Source of the DNA: Ophiura sarsii
Taxonomy: Eukaryota; Echinodermata; Ophiuroidea; Amphilepidida; Ophiuridae
NCBI GenBank assembly: GCA_035610835.1
Contig: CM069448.1
Location: 35,287,652 to 35,351,651, forward strand
Reading direction: 5' to 3'
DNA: 64,000 nucleotides
Shown here one piece after another: positions 1 through 12,600 of this stretch. Every line of letters begins with the position of its first letter. Positions within the stretch are counted from its first letter, which is position 1. The translations under genes and the position numbers were made by a program. The notes beneath the pieces were generated by a model. It saw only the letters and a program-made list of their open reading frames with translations. It made no database searches and was not told the DNA's origin.

Positions 1-252
1 TTGACAGAATAAAACTCGTCCGACGGCGAACCCGTTAAAATCTTTAACTTATATAATTCATACTAATTTGGTCCTGAAGAAATCAGAGCTAATCCCGACA
101 AAGTTTGACAGTTTTAAGCTTGTCCGGCGGTGAACCTGAAGTTGTGAACTATTATTATTTACCTAATTTATGAATACCTCACAATTATTTACAATCCAAT
201 ATAATTCGACGGAAAAAGTTAGTCCTTATACGCAGATAGGCCCACAACTCAC

Positions 253-399
253 CGAGATATCCATGTGAGGCATAATTCTTGTAATAATAAATTCCCTTCT
301 GTTCCCCTTTTTCCTCAACCCAGTAGCTGGTGGAATGGGGCTCACTGGTCAGTCTCAAGGTGCTGCGATGACCACTGGCTGGATGGAACTTCACATCAC
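253..399 (-). CDS. Exon E of the TIR/trefoil gene: second trefoil-like segment
   Basis: Forty-nine codons, phase 1 on both sides, between AAATCTTTAG and G|GTGAGT. DVKFHPASGHRSTLRL is followed by STSYWVEEKG and KNYASHGYLG, a repeat ending like the GKYL of exon D. The conserved donor implies at least one more exon to the left of the window. Confidence 0.8.
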
Positions 400-1010
400 C
401 TAAAGATTTGGACAAAACAAGTAAGTTAACGTGACCATCGGCATATTAATGATCTAAATTCAACATTTAAACACACACAACATAATGATTCACAAGATGG
501 CTCGCACATTCTTTCCGTCTGACTTTATAAGGCCATTGATACAGTTGGTGTTGTAGAGGGATTTTAAAATGAAATCCATACAATTCGATTCAAAATCACT
601 ATATGTTTCTTTACATTGAAGAATTCAGCCGCATGCAAGTGCATGTGGTTATATGATTATATGTCTATGCTTTAATATACGAGTACGAAACTTACAAACT
701 TTCGAATGACACTCAATTTAAATTTACCAGGTAAACTTAAAAACATTTATCTACCGTTCCACTTTAGTACTTCCATTAAGCACATGTCAATATACAACAA
801 CAACAACAACAACAACAACAACACAAACAACAACAACAACAACAACACTAACACTAACACTAACACTAACACTAACACTAACACTAACACTAACACTAAC
901 ACTAACACTAACACTAACACTAACACTAACACTAACACTAACACTAACACTAACACTAACACTAACACTAACACTAACACTAATACTAATACTAATACTA
1001 CTACTACTAC

Positions 1011-1042
<32 letters not shown>

Positions 1043-4000
1043 CATTTTAAAACGCCTTACGAATACACCTCAAGGCGCTGTACAAGAGGCTTTCTCTGTC
1101 ATCAGGGGGAAGTTTAGTCATCAAAAATCACCTACTTTTTGGGAAAATTGGCAAGTTTCTTACACAAATATCCACTTTTAAGCATATTTAGCAACAGATC
1201 GGGTATTTTGGCATGCTCTCACCCATAGACCCCTACTTTTTCTATCTCACCGAATAACCTATGGTTTATATGTACTCATTTCATATTTGAGTACCCCCAC
1301 CCACCGATTCTTAAACCTTAAAAGGCTTGATAAGTGTGTTTGATAAACAGGGCGTTTATTATAACCTCCAATTGCTTCCTGCTCCAAGTGCAACTATAGA
1401 TTAACATTAATATACTTTGTCACATGACATATAGTCACAATAAATTATATAAATTAATATTAATTTTACCCGATTCTTCCAAATATTTTCCTGTCACTTT
1501 ATGTCTAAAAACACGTCCCGGTTTCTTCGCACACATATGATTGGGCGTGGCTACGGTCAATTGAAGCTTGCCGTCAGCCGCTTGGATGATTTCTTTTGTC
1601 AAACTATTCGTGCTAGTAGAAAAGTTGGCACTGGACCTGCATACATAGTAGAACAATGTACTCAAAAAGTAACAACGATAAGGATAATTGATGAGCAGTG
1701 CATTCGTGCTTGATAATAGCTCGAGGCCTTTGCATTCGTGCATTGCCCTCGATAGCCTATAGGCGCGAGAGGGCGGTGCACGAATGCACGATTCGTTTTC
1801 GATTAACAAGAACGAACGCACTGCTATTATAGCGAATCAATTATCTATCATATATTTCCAAGATTGTATCTTAACATTTTCTAAAATCATAAAATTAATA
1901 TTTCATACATTATTGTCCACTAAATTGAACACAAAATTCATATTTTAAAACACAGCTAATGTAGGTACTAGTCTATTATGGGTGAAGCGTACCGTTTTAT
2001 CAATACACCATCTTTTCTAACTTTCATTTCATTCAGCCAGCATGCTCATAATAGGCTTTTTGAGCCTGGCCCGAGCATTTTGCTTGAGCCTGGTCCCTTC
2101 AGGACCCAAGCGTGTGTCCATATGGACCGACCGTTTAAACAAACAAACAAACAAACCAATTCCTACTTGAGATTGATGCAAGTCAAAGCTTGACGTTATC
2201 ACAGGGAGAATAATCGATACTATAATAATAGGTTATTTTTCTTAGATAATTGGATCGAGCGTGTTTACAAATTTGACTGCGGTCATGTGTTAAAAGCTCG
2301 ACTTTACACATTTATATTTGCTTGTATACCCCCTGAGGTAGTAAAAGTATACATTTTCTGAAGGGAACCAAATTATGCCATTGAAATTATAGTACGACTA
2401 AGGACTGAAATGGTATGATTCTCATGTTCGGAAAATATCATTTTTTTAAATTGTTTTGATTTGAGATCCATATATTTTTTATACCTACCCTTATCATTAT
2501 TTACTTTATATATTAGAATTCCTCATGAAATTACCCATCAGATGATATATTATTGTCAGAGGTTACAACGTCGGTAAGGTAATTATACCGGCTAGTGAAT
2601 ATCTCCCATTTTTATTTTATATATTTTAAGAATTTTCAGAAATATTTGGTAAGGATGTACCCTTTCCTGATCTAAACTGCATTTCTGAATTCCTCTAGTT
2701 ACCCATAGCAAAATACTTGATACTAGCAGCTAGCTAGCCGCTAATGCTAGCCGATAGTTAGCTGCTATGGTTATCGAGCAGGGTTAGCCGCTAACTAGCC
2801 GCTATATATAGCCGCTAATAGAGTCACATGCAAATTAGTTAGTAGCGGCTAGTTAGCCGCTACTGTCTATGCAAATTAGCCGGGTTAGCCGCTAAATAGC
2901 CGCTAATAGAATCACATGCAAATTAGTTAGTAGCGGCTAGTTAGCCGCTACTGTTTATGCAAATTCTGATAGTATTAGCGGCTTGTTAGCCGGTAGTATT
3001 AGCGTATTTATCGTATCAATAAATATAATATATATACGAATTCTTTTGAACAATGGTAAATCGTTCCATTGCGTGTTATTTCAATGAGGAAACGGGCAAC
3101 GGTTTACCTTTACCATTGTTGATACTTTACCACCGAGCTTACTACTAGTACTATCCTTCACGAAAATATGTTTTCATTGACCGATCAATTAGCTCAGTTG
3201 CTTAGCGCGTTGTATTATCACTACCTATTGTCAATGTCGTGGGTTCGAATCATACAGCGGCCTATATTCTGTATTCATTTCTTCAATGTTTAGTTTAATA
3301 ATATTACACATTTATTTATTGCATTCATTTTTTCAACATTCAATTTTTCATTGGTGCCTTTCCGATCTCTCTTGCCCACCATCAGCACCAGTGGCGTAAC
3401 AGCCGGGGGTGCAGGGGGGCACAGTGCCCCCCCCCCCCCCCTGAAGGTGCTCAGCAGGAAATTCAAACCTACCCACCAGGAAAAATGGGGGGAAGGGAAA
3501 AGAGGAAAAGAAGGGGGAAAGGGAAAGAAAAGAGAGAGAGAAAGGAAAAAGGGAGGAAAAAGGTAAAGGAGAAAAAAGGGGAAAGAAAGAAAAGAAGAAA
3601 GGGAAAGAAAGAAAGAAAGAAAATTTCGCAGTACAAAAAACACAACATTCAACAATTTGTTGACTGTTGTGCTTTTTGTACTGCGAAATTTTGTGACCGT
3701 TCGAAATTTTGTGACCGTGCGAAATTTTGTGACTGTGCGAAATGTTGTGACCGTGCGAATTTGTTTGACCGTGCGAAATGTTGTGACCCTGCACTACCCT
3801 CCCCCCCCCCCCCCCCCCCCCCCCCCACTTACCTGAAATTCACGACTGTGAAAGAAAAATGGGGCAACCTTTTACGAAAAAAAATCCAGGACGGAATTAT
3901 TCTAACCAGGATTTTTTTTGGCTGTGCCCCCCCCCCCCCCTGACAACCAACCTCTGTTACGCCCCTGATCAGCACATGGCCTCGCAACCTTGATCGGTGG

Positions 4001-4818
4001 GGAAGGGGGAGGGATATGAGTAAGGGGATGCTTCAGGCTACCAGAAACAAGTTTCGATTTCACGTGACTCAAATACCGTGCCTGTTATGGTCCAATAAGG
4101 ATGGCAATTAGGGTCAGTGTTCGAACACCTTTTTTCTATGATTGTAGGGGGCGGGGCAAACGCTCCCATTACCCATTGTGTAAAGCATTTTTTGGGCCGG
4201 TTTGGACTAAAATATGGTGGCTGGCTCGGTCGGACTTTTTTTTTTTAAATATCACAAATATTAAAACAATCTTTAACATTTCTGCATTTTTAGACAAACT
4301 AAAAAAATGAGTCGGTCAGGCACATAGAATAGGTTTTTCCGTCGCCTAAACGTCAAACACTGGTTGAAAAGATGACCTTTAATGTCGAAAGTTACCCTAA
4401 TAAGTAAAGACGTCGTAACGCTACTGGGTCAAAAAATTCTACCTTTCTTAACGGTAGCACTTGTATGCAATTCATATACCGAACATCAAGAATATCAAGT
4501 AATGACGTCACCAGAACTAGGGCATTTGGACATACGAGAGTTTTAGCAGGTCCTAGAATTAAAGGTTTATTCAGGGATATCTTGGAGGCTGCTCCCTTAT
4601 TTTTGATACAAACTGGAATTTAACAGTTTTACAAGTATGAACTTACACTTGAAAGGATTCAGAAAAATCAGCCCGGTTGAACAACAAAACGTTGATCAAA
4701 CAAATTGCTACGTCATATAATTATTATTCCTGATGTTCGGTATATGGTTGGCATAGCACTATCCTTCTCGACGTTTTCTCTGACGAGCGTGAGTACCAAT
4801 TGATATCCCAATTCACCG

Positions 4819-4858
<40 letters not shown>

Positions 4859-6571
4859 GCCCCCTCATCCCCCACCCGCTTCTGATATGATGTGTTCGTA
4901 AGACTTATCTTTCTCAGTCTACCACCTACCTGAAGTCAATCCACAACATTCCCGCGGTGATAACTCCGAGCCAGCCTTTGGCTTTAAAATTCTTCTCTGC
5001 CATTATCGGCACGATCTCCCTGTTTAGATCATCAGTATAATTCAGCTCTTTCTTGCAATTCTTGGACTCCTATGGACATTATAATAAGCACAGTTCATGA
5101 TATACAAATAAAACAAAATCTGCAAATCAAAATGTTACAGAACCAGTAAAACTAGGTTATTTAGTGAGTGAGCGGAATACATCAGGACTAGTGAATATTT
5201 GAATTGTTTCAAAAGGATCTTCCCTATTCTTTTCTCTTGTCCAAGGCTGACAGCAAAATTGTTAACTTTATTTGTTGGAAGTGGCTCTTTTTACTTCATT
5301 CTTTTCTTCCATCTTTTCTAACTTTCATTTCATTCAGCCAGCATGCATATATAGACTTTTTAAGCCTGGCCCAAGCATTTTGCTTGAGCATGGTCCCTTC
5401 AGGACCCGCGCGTGTGTCCGTATGGACCGACCGTGTAAACAAACAAACAAACATACCTTATGGCAAACTTTATGTAGATAATGTTTGATGAAATATTTCA
5501 TATGGTTGCCAATGTTTTTGACATGTACAGGGTGTCCCAGAATGATGTATACCGGAAAAGTGGCATTTATTTAGCCATGAATACCATTTTTATCGGTCAA
5601 ATTGCTTTTGATTTTAACATCTTCATAAACTTAGCTTCCTGAGGAATTTTTGAATTTCAAAAATCGAACGTTTCTGACCGAAAATATGGGCTCTTTTGAA
5701 AGAATGGTAAATTCCAAGTTTGACCAAAATTACCTTTTTTTGAAACTCATCACATAATTGACCATGTTCGGCACAAAGCTTAATCTAATTGATATACAGA
5801 TATTAATACAGGTAATTTTCGTTGGTTTTTTTTTATTTTCACTACAAAATTAATAGATATCAACTGTTGGTGATGTTTAATGAATCAATATTGAATGGGG
5901 AGGAGGAATTTTTCTGCTTGAGTGATATACATGTATATCATACTTTCTAACCCAATTTTAAAAGACATTATGCGATCTTTTCCAGGGGGCGCACTCTTTA
6001 GATTTTCGTGCAGATTTACATTTCTGATCATAAATCATAAATATATTCTGAGTTACAGAGCAATACGATGCTTAATTACTTCATGTATAACCGCGCTCAT
6101 TGAAATGGTAGGTATTCAATAGGGTCGCACGGTATTCACGCACTCTATGGCGATTTTCAATATGTGAAATTTAAAAAGGATGAGTTAGTTGTTTGGCCTA
6201 CATTTAGTTCTGTACGGTTTTTGAACCTGTAATCTTTGCCACAAACGCCAATTATATTGGTTTTAAGAATATCTAACAAAATATTCTGATTTATGTTAAT
6301 ATCTTCTACTTACAACGGAAATTGGTGAAAATAAAACTTACAAAATTGGGTTAATTTTATGCAAACGCTAATATAATGCTTTAAACGTTTTATACCATTA
6401 TCATTTAGTAGGTGTAAATACTGCAATTTCATTGAAAGTCAAACCACACGATACATTCCATATCGCCGATTAACAGCGTTACCAGCATTTACGCGGTATG
6501 ATCGGTAAGATGTTACGTGTGTAAAGCGATTGCTTTGCGTCTGAGGAAGAGTTGCTTAAAATACCACGTGT

Positions 6572-6614
<43 letters not shown>

Positions 6615-9600
6615 TGGTCGTCCGTGGACGAAACGGAGAAAGCAATCGCAACGCACTGGGCTCAGACTTTCCTGTCATTCATGAGTTGGCGGATCTCTGG
6701 AGGATCTAAACCCATATAATTATTGACGGTATCAAGATACTGAAGGTGTCTTCTACCTCCGTTAGCTTTCACACCAGGAGGGGTCCAAAAAATTAGACGG
6801 GAAATAGGCTGGTTGGTTGTTCGCATGCAGTGGCCAGCGAAACATAAACGGCGCTGCCTGAAATATTGGTGTCATGAACAAACTCAAGCACTTTGTTCCA
6901 ACCCGTATATTACATACTCTTTACTGTACCCTTATCTTGCCTTATTTAAATTATGGTGTACTTATTTGGGGAAACACTTGTAAATCCTACCTGGACAAGA
7001 TTGTTAAACTTCAAAAATGGGCAATAAGAACTGCTTCTTGTAGTCACTATAGAAGTCACCCTGGACCAATTTTTGCCACATTTAATATGTTAACAGTCAC
7101 TGATGTATACTCTTGAATTGGGTACATTTATGTATAAATACACAGTAAATGAGTTACCTTCTTCATTTAAAGACTACTTCAAGAAACGTTCTGACATCCA
7201 CAACTATTCGACAAGACATAGTAACAACTTCAATCTAACCAAAAATAAGAGAATATTCTCGGATCACTCAGTTCGCACTAGTGGCCCACATCTTTGGAAC
7301 TCTCTCGAAAATTCATACAAAATTTCAAATTCGGTAAAACATTTTCGTAATAAATTCAAGCAAAAACTTATTTCAAGTTACGATTAATTGATTTTTTTTT
7401 TAGAGCACTATTTCAATTTCACTTTATGGTTATTTGATGATATTTTGTTTTGTTTTTTGAGCATTGTCCTTTGTCTTGTCAATTTGTTGGTGTCATATTT
7501 TGGTTTTAAATTTGGCTGTATTGGTTTTGTGTTTTAGGGCTTCAGGGGATGGCACTTTACAGGCCTTTTTAGCCTTCTAGCCGTCTCCTCCATAACCGTT
7601 TCGTTTTTCTGTTGTTGTAAATTATCTGATTGTTTCTTACTGATTTTTGATGTAATTTGATGTTATTTGTGATTTTAATGTTATGGTAATAAATGATGAA
7701 TAAATGATGATGAATTATTGATGTTATAGGGGGAAATACCACGCTGTTTGGGATGTGATCCCTCCAACTGATGTCAAATATTCTACGTAACAGTTGAGTA
7801 TAACATCCATTGATTCTGTCTTCAATTTTCCTGCTAATAGTCCATGTTTCGGAGCCGTACAACAAAATGGTTTCTACGCAGGCTTTGAAGAATCTGATTT
7901 TTTGTTGTTCTTTCGAGATCAGATTTCCAGATCCTCTGCAGTTTATTGCAGGCAACCCATGCTTGTGCTTTCCTGCATTTGAATTCCTGGGATGTGTCTA
8001 GAACGTAGGCTCCCAAGTATTTGAAATTGGAGACATTTTCCAGCTCTACTCCTTTGATGGTCTTTACACTGGCTGAGGTGGCAATATTTATAAGGAGGCT
8101 TTTGTTTTTCTTTCATTTAAATGCAGGCCAACTGCATTTGATGCTGCCTCAACACTCTGTAACAGTAATTCTGCTTTACTGATTGATGTTGCTAGGAGAG
8201 CTATATCATCTGCGAAATCGAGATTGTGAAGATGAATTTCAGGATAGCGTCTACTCCTCCTATCCTAGGCACAAGCAGTATACCTGTTTCATCATGAATA
8301 TCTGTCAGGGCACAGCGCATTACGTAGTCAAGAATTATGATGAAGATGAAGGGTGCCAAAGTATCACCTTGAAGAACGCCAGCTAAAATCTTAAAAGGTT
8401 CCGTCTCCCCATCGGGTGATGTGACAATAGCCGAAGAGTTGTTATACATTAACTTTATTGCCTTGACAATGGTTCCAGGGATACCATAGGCACTGAGGAT
8501 GTCAAACATGCGATCGCGGTGATCGCAGTCAAAAGCCTTAGAGAAGTATATGAACACGGCAGCCAGTGGAAGGTTTCTTTCTTTCATTCCTTCAATTATT
8601 CTTCTCAATGCTAGAATCTGGGAGGTTGTGGATCGTTTCTCTCTAAAGCCATTTTGATTCCATCGAAGAAGAGGGTCCACAAATGGGCGTATTCGGTTCA
8701 GTAACATACGGTTGTAGACCTTAGCCCCAATACAGGAGAGGCTAATCCCTCGGTAGTTGGTTGGTTGAGAGAGATCTCCCTTTTTGGGGATAGGAATTAT
8801 GGCACTCACTACTAACCACTGGCTAGGGATTTCATTGTGAATCAATGCTCTTTTGCAGATTTCCAGTAGGTGAGATCGGAAATGCTTTGACTTCCAAAGC
8901 TCAAGTGGAATGTTGTCCAGTCCAATGGCCCCTCCTGGTTTAGCTTGATTGAGAGCAGACCCGACTTCTGGAGTCTGGAACAGTTGGGGTTTTCCAAGAA
9001 GGTTTTGAAAGTGGTGCAGCCAGGTTGTGATCCTCTCAGCTGGTGGGCCTGCTAACATTGCTGGTTTTCTTACTTTCCTCCCAGTAATTTCATTGATGAC
9101 TCTCCAAGCTTCTGTGTGTTTGTTGGAATGGGATGCATGCTGAATTTGTGAGATCTTCTCGTTTAGCAAGTTTTCATCTTCTGAGAGATATGCTTCCTTA
9201 AGCTCGTGGCGGAGTTGAATAGTAGCATCACCCTGGTCAATTGCATTTTGAAGTCTACTTCTTGCCGCTCTTACAGATCGACACTGTGATATGGACTTGA
9301 AGTTCCTCTTAGGCCTCTTGGGAAGTACTGCTTTAGCTGCATCAAGACAAGCTGTTGAAAGGCGGTTGTAACTCTCCTGGGCAGAACGGTCCTGAAGTTC
9401 ATCTTGTAGTAGGCTGAAACGATTTACCACTTCTACGGCATATTTTTCATGTAGTTGGCTGTCCTTAGAGCTCAATGTAGTTGGCTGTCCTTAGTGCTCA
9501 ATGCTTTGAAGTTCAGGGAGCACAACGTGTAAATAATAAGCAAATACAATGGCGGATGCAGTCCCAAATCAGTTCCCTATTGCTTTATGTGGTTAAGAGG

Positions 9601-12600
9601 TCAAGTTCGTGTTAATTTATTTCACCTTTAGAGCAAACTGGTTCATTCAAATCATTGTTTTATTGAACATTTGAAGATCAAGATGTCTTCTGCTTAAAAA
9701 CAATCATTTTTGTGGAGGGTAACCAGAATTTGTTTCCGCTACGGGCCAATGATATCTGTCTTAAGTACGACAGGCTGCCCATGTCCTAAGATCAGGGATT
9801 TTAGCTCTAAATTGTTGGAAACAATTAATTCGTGTAAATGATACTCTTCAAAAAAAAACCTAGAGATTTTTGGACCAAATGTGGAGCAGGGTCGCATTCT
9901 GACGCGTCTGCGCGTCCTGGACCTCTCACTTTCTTGTTTGACGCGTCGGGTTTCAAATTGGAAAGACTTGCGGGTCCCGATCAAAATTGAAGGGACCCCT
10001 TAAATTTGACGATGTATGGAAATGGAAACCTTAAGAAATTCTGTAAATTACATATCAATCCTTTGCTCACAATATAAATTTATTAAAACTCTCCGTAAAA
10101 AATCAATCAAGAATGTCTATAATCTAGTCAACTGGACTTACTTTTATTGTTTGGCGACAGTTTCACATCCTATCCCGGATGTATCGTCAGGCCGACTGAT
10201 GTTCTAGTGGCTTTGCTTGACCCGTGACGGGGTCAAGGAGTCCAAACGTCGAGGGATCTTGTTGACCGTTGGAGTGTAGGCCCCCGCTAGGTTGTGACGT
10301 AGGCCCCCTCCTCTGTTGAGAGTTGGCTCCTCTCGCTTCACATACACCGCTTCCTTAACCCCTCTTTCGAACATCAGTCGGCCTGACGATACATCCGGGA
10401 TAGGATGTGAAACTGTCGCCAAACAATAAAAGTAAGTCCAGTTGACTAGATTATAGACATTCTTGATTGATTTTAACTACCTGGATGACTGACAACATTC
10501 ATAAACATCTCCGTAAAAAAGTAAAATTAAAATTAAAAATCAAAACTTCTAAATAGTTGGCAAACTGCTTCTGCGAAAGTTTCAATGATTTCTATATAAA
10601 TACATTATATCATTATCTTCTACTGATTTAGTAATATGATATGGTCACGACATAGGTATATGATTTACACATGCTTACTTGCCTGTGCGCAGTCTGCGTA
10701 TCTGTGTTAGCGACTGTATAAGTTTCGACCATTTTCAAATACCCAAACTTCAGGACCTCTCAATTTCTTGGGGACCCCTTAAATTTGTTTTTTGAAGTCC
10801 TACGGGTTCCTGACAAATGTCATGTGACCTCTCATATTTTTGATCCAGTGTTGTGGAGGAAATAACCTGCAAATACCAAATTATGAAACATTTAGGTATA
10901 TTTACCTTTTCTAGGATGTTATATTTAGACTTATGGTATGGGGTCAATCTTAATTTCAAACACTGCCGGGTATTGCCAGAATGCAACATATCATTTGGTG
11001 GTGTGCACTCATGATTTAAACGCAAGTGAGTCGATTTCTGTTACATTCTGAGGCCTAGGCCTAACTGGACAGCACAAAGGTATAATTCCACGCCGAAAAA
11101 TAAATGATCTGCCTATCATAACCGGACATGTTTTTTGCGATGATTTCATGGACAGAGGTGACGGCGCAGAGCCTGTTAAAGGGTTGTTAACTTCGAGGGT
11201 TTTACGGATGTAGGAAGGGAAGAGAATTCACCGCCTTGTTTGAAGTGAGTTTCGTTTTCCGGGAGTCTTAAATACTATTTTTTATTAGGCCTTTGGACTC
11301 AACGATAAATTCGTTATCCCCTGCATGTTCACACAATACGGACAAATACCTATGGTTTGTGCCAGATCACATGCCAAACCATAGATATTTGTCCGTATTG
11401 TGTTAACATGCAGGTGATACCTAATAATAGGTATTATTTTATAGCATGATAAGTTGCCTAAAGCTTGCATTTTACCAGAAGTCGATATGTCGAGTCAGTT
11501 TGACGCTATGGGTGTAAATGTAAAATCCATTTTATACACAATCGTATGTAAATCCTATGTAAAGTAGGCTGGAACTAATAAACTATCGCTCCAAATGATT
11601 GCAAGTTTCATGACATCAAGGCCCAAACACATGTCTTTCAATTTATTGAAACAATTCCAATGTGAATCGTAATTGCCGGTGTCTGGGAGCATATTGCTGC
11701 AATATATGATTAGTTCTATATATACTGTATACCTCATATTTATAGACATGACCAGGCCTATGTAACACGCTATCTGCCCATTGTTGAGATTTGGTTCAGT
11801 ATAGCGCACTCTATCAGTCCGTCACCCGGAAGTTAAGCGTAAACTGTCAATCATTCGTTGTGAATGAATATTCAGCCATGACTATTCATGACCTCACACG
11901 ATGTGATCGTCGCGATCTAGCGTCTTTCCCAACTGATCTAATTACAATATTCACTAGAGATAATTGTGATCTTAGATCACGGATATTAGTCGAGGGCTTT
12001 GACCTTTGACCTTGGTATATGTTGTTTAAGGGCAATAACCTTATAATATCTTATATTTGATAATTGTTTTTATAAATTTCAGCCTTGAAGTAGTTAAAAA
12101 ATACATTTTGAACCCTAATGACCTTTTTTGACCTTTGACCGCAAACTTATAACTGACTTTTTTTCTTGCCTTATCAATGCGCACAAGAAAAAAGTAGTCC
12201 CGTAAAAATCAGAGCATGTCTTCAATTTTACACCTGTATTGTTCAATGACTCCTAGTGACCCCGTGTGACATGTCACTTTTAGTGGAGGAGCACCCTATA
12301 TGTACATTGATACGAGGAATCTTTTGACCAATTCTGACAATCATCAGTCATTTCCTCTCGGACAAGTAGTATTTTGAGTGAATGGAGTGAACAATTACAT
12401 TTTTACCCCTAGTGACATTTTCTTGACCTTTGACCCCAAACTTGTGATTGACTTTTTTTCTTGGCTTATCAATGCGCACAAGAAAAAAGTAGTCCGGTCA
12501 AAATCAGAGCATGTCTTCAGTTTTACACCTGTATAGTTCAATGACCCCTAGTGACCCCGTTTGAAATGTCACTTTTAGTGCAGAAGCACCCTATATGTAC

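Larger units (their letters stand above)
6572..9490 (-). mobile_element. RTE-like LINE, broken, interrupted by a second LINE
   Basis: A minus-strand non-LTR retrotransposon. The 5' part is the pre-RT and RT region (9475-8201), the RT continues in another frame (FADD motif at 8217-8206), then the C-terminal part ending near 7740. The 3' end resumes at 6868 and closes in (ATG/CAT)n at 6572-6614. The gap 6869-7735 is filled by an opposite-strand LINE. RTE-like by the NYRGIS and GVLQGDTLAP motifs and the trinucleotide tail (family knowledge). Confidence 0.85.
10106..10475 (-). mobile_element. Penelope-like element remnant with inverted ends
   Basis: About 100 bp at 10106-10205 is repeated in inverted orientation at 10370-10475. 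The middle (minus strand) codes for FERGVKEAVYVKREEPTLNR, the end of the GIY-YIG endonuclease of Penelope-like elements; compare FERGVKEAIYIRANQPSLNK at 23.9-24.1 kb. The reverse transcriptase is missing. Confidence 0.82.

Noticed and set aside
747..1050. Long Leu/Val and Asn/Thr open frames
   Set aside because: They are translations of the (CAA)n/(CACTAA)n microsatellite.
3290..3943. Several open frames of 70-150 codons with Lys/Glu/Arg or Phe/Ser/Pro runs
   Set aside because: They read the GA-rich and poly-C interior of a MITE; the same frames recur at 53993-54410 in the second MITE copy.
9739..9984. 81-codon minus-strand frame with Arg-rich stretch
   Set aside because: No motif, no splice context and no repeat of it elsewhere in the window.
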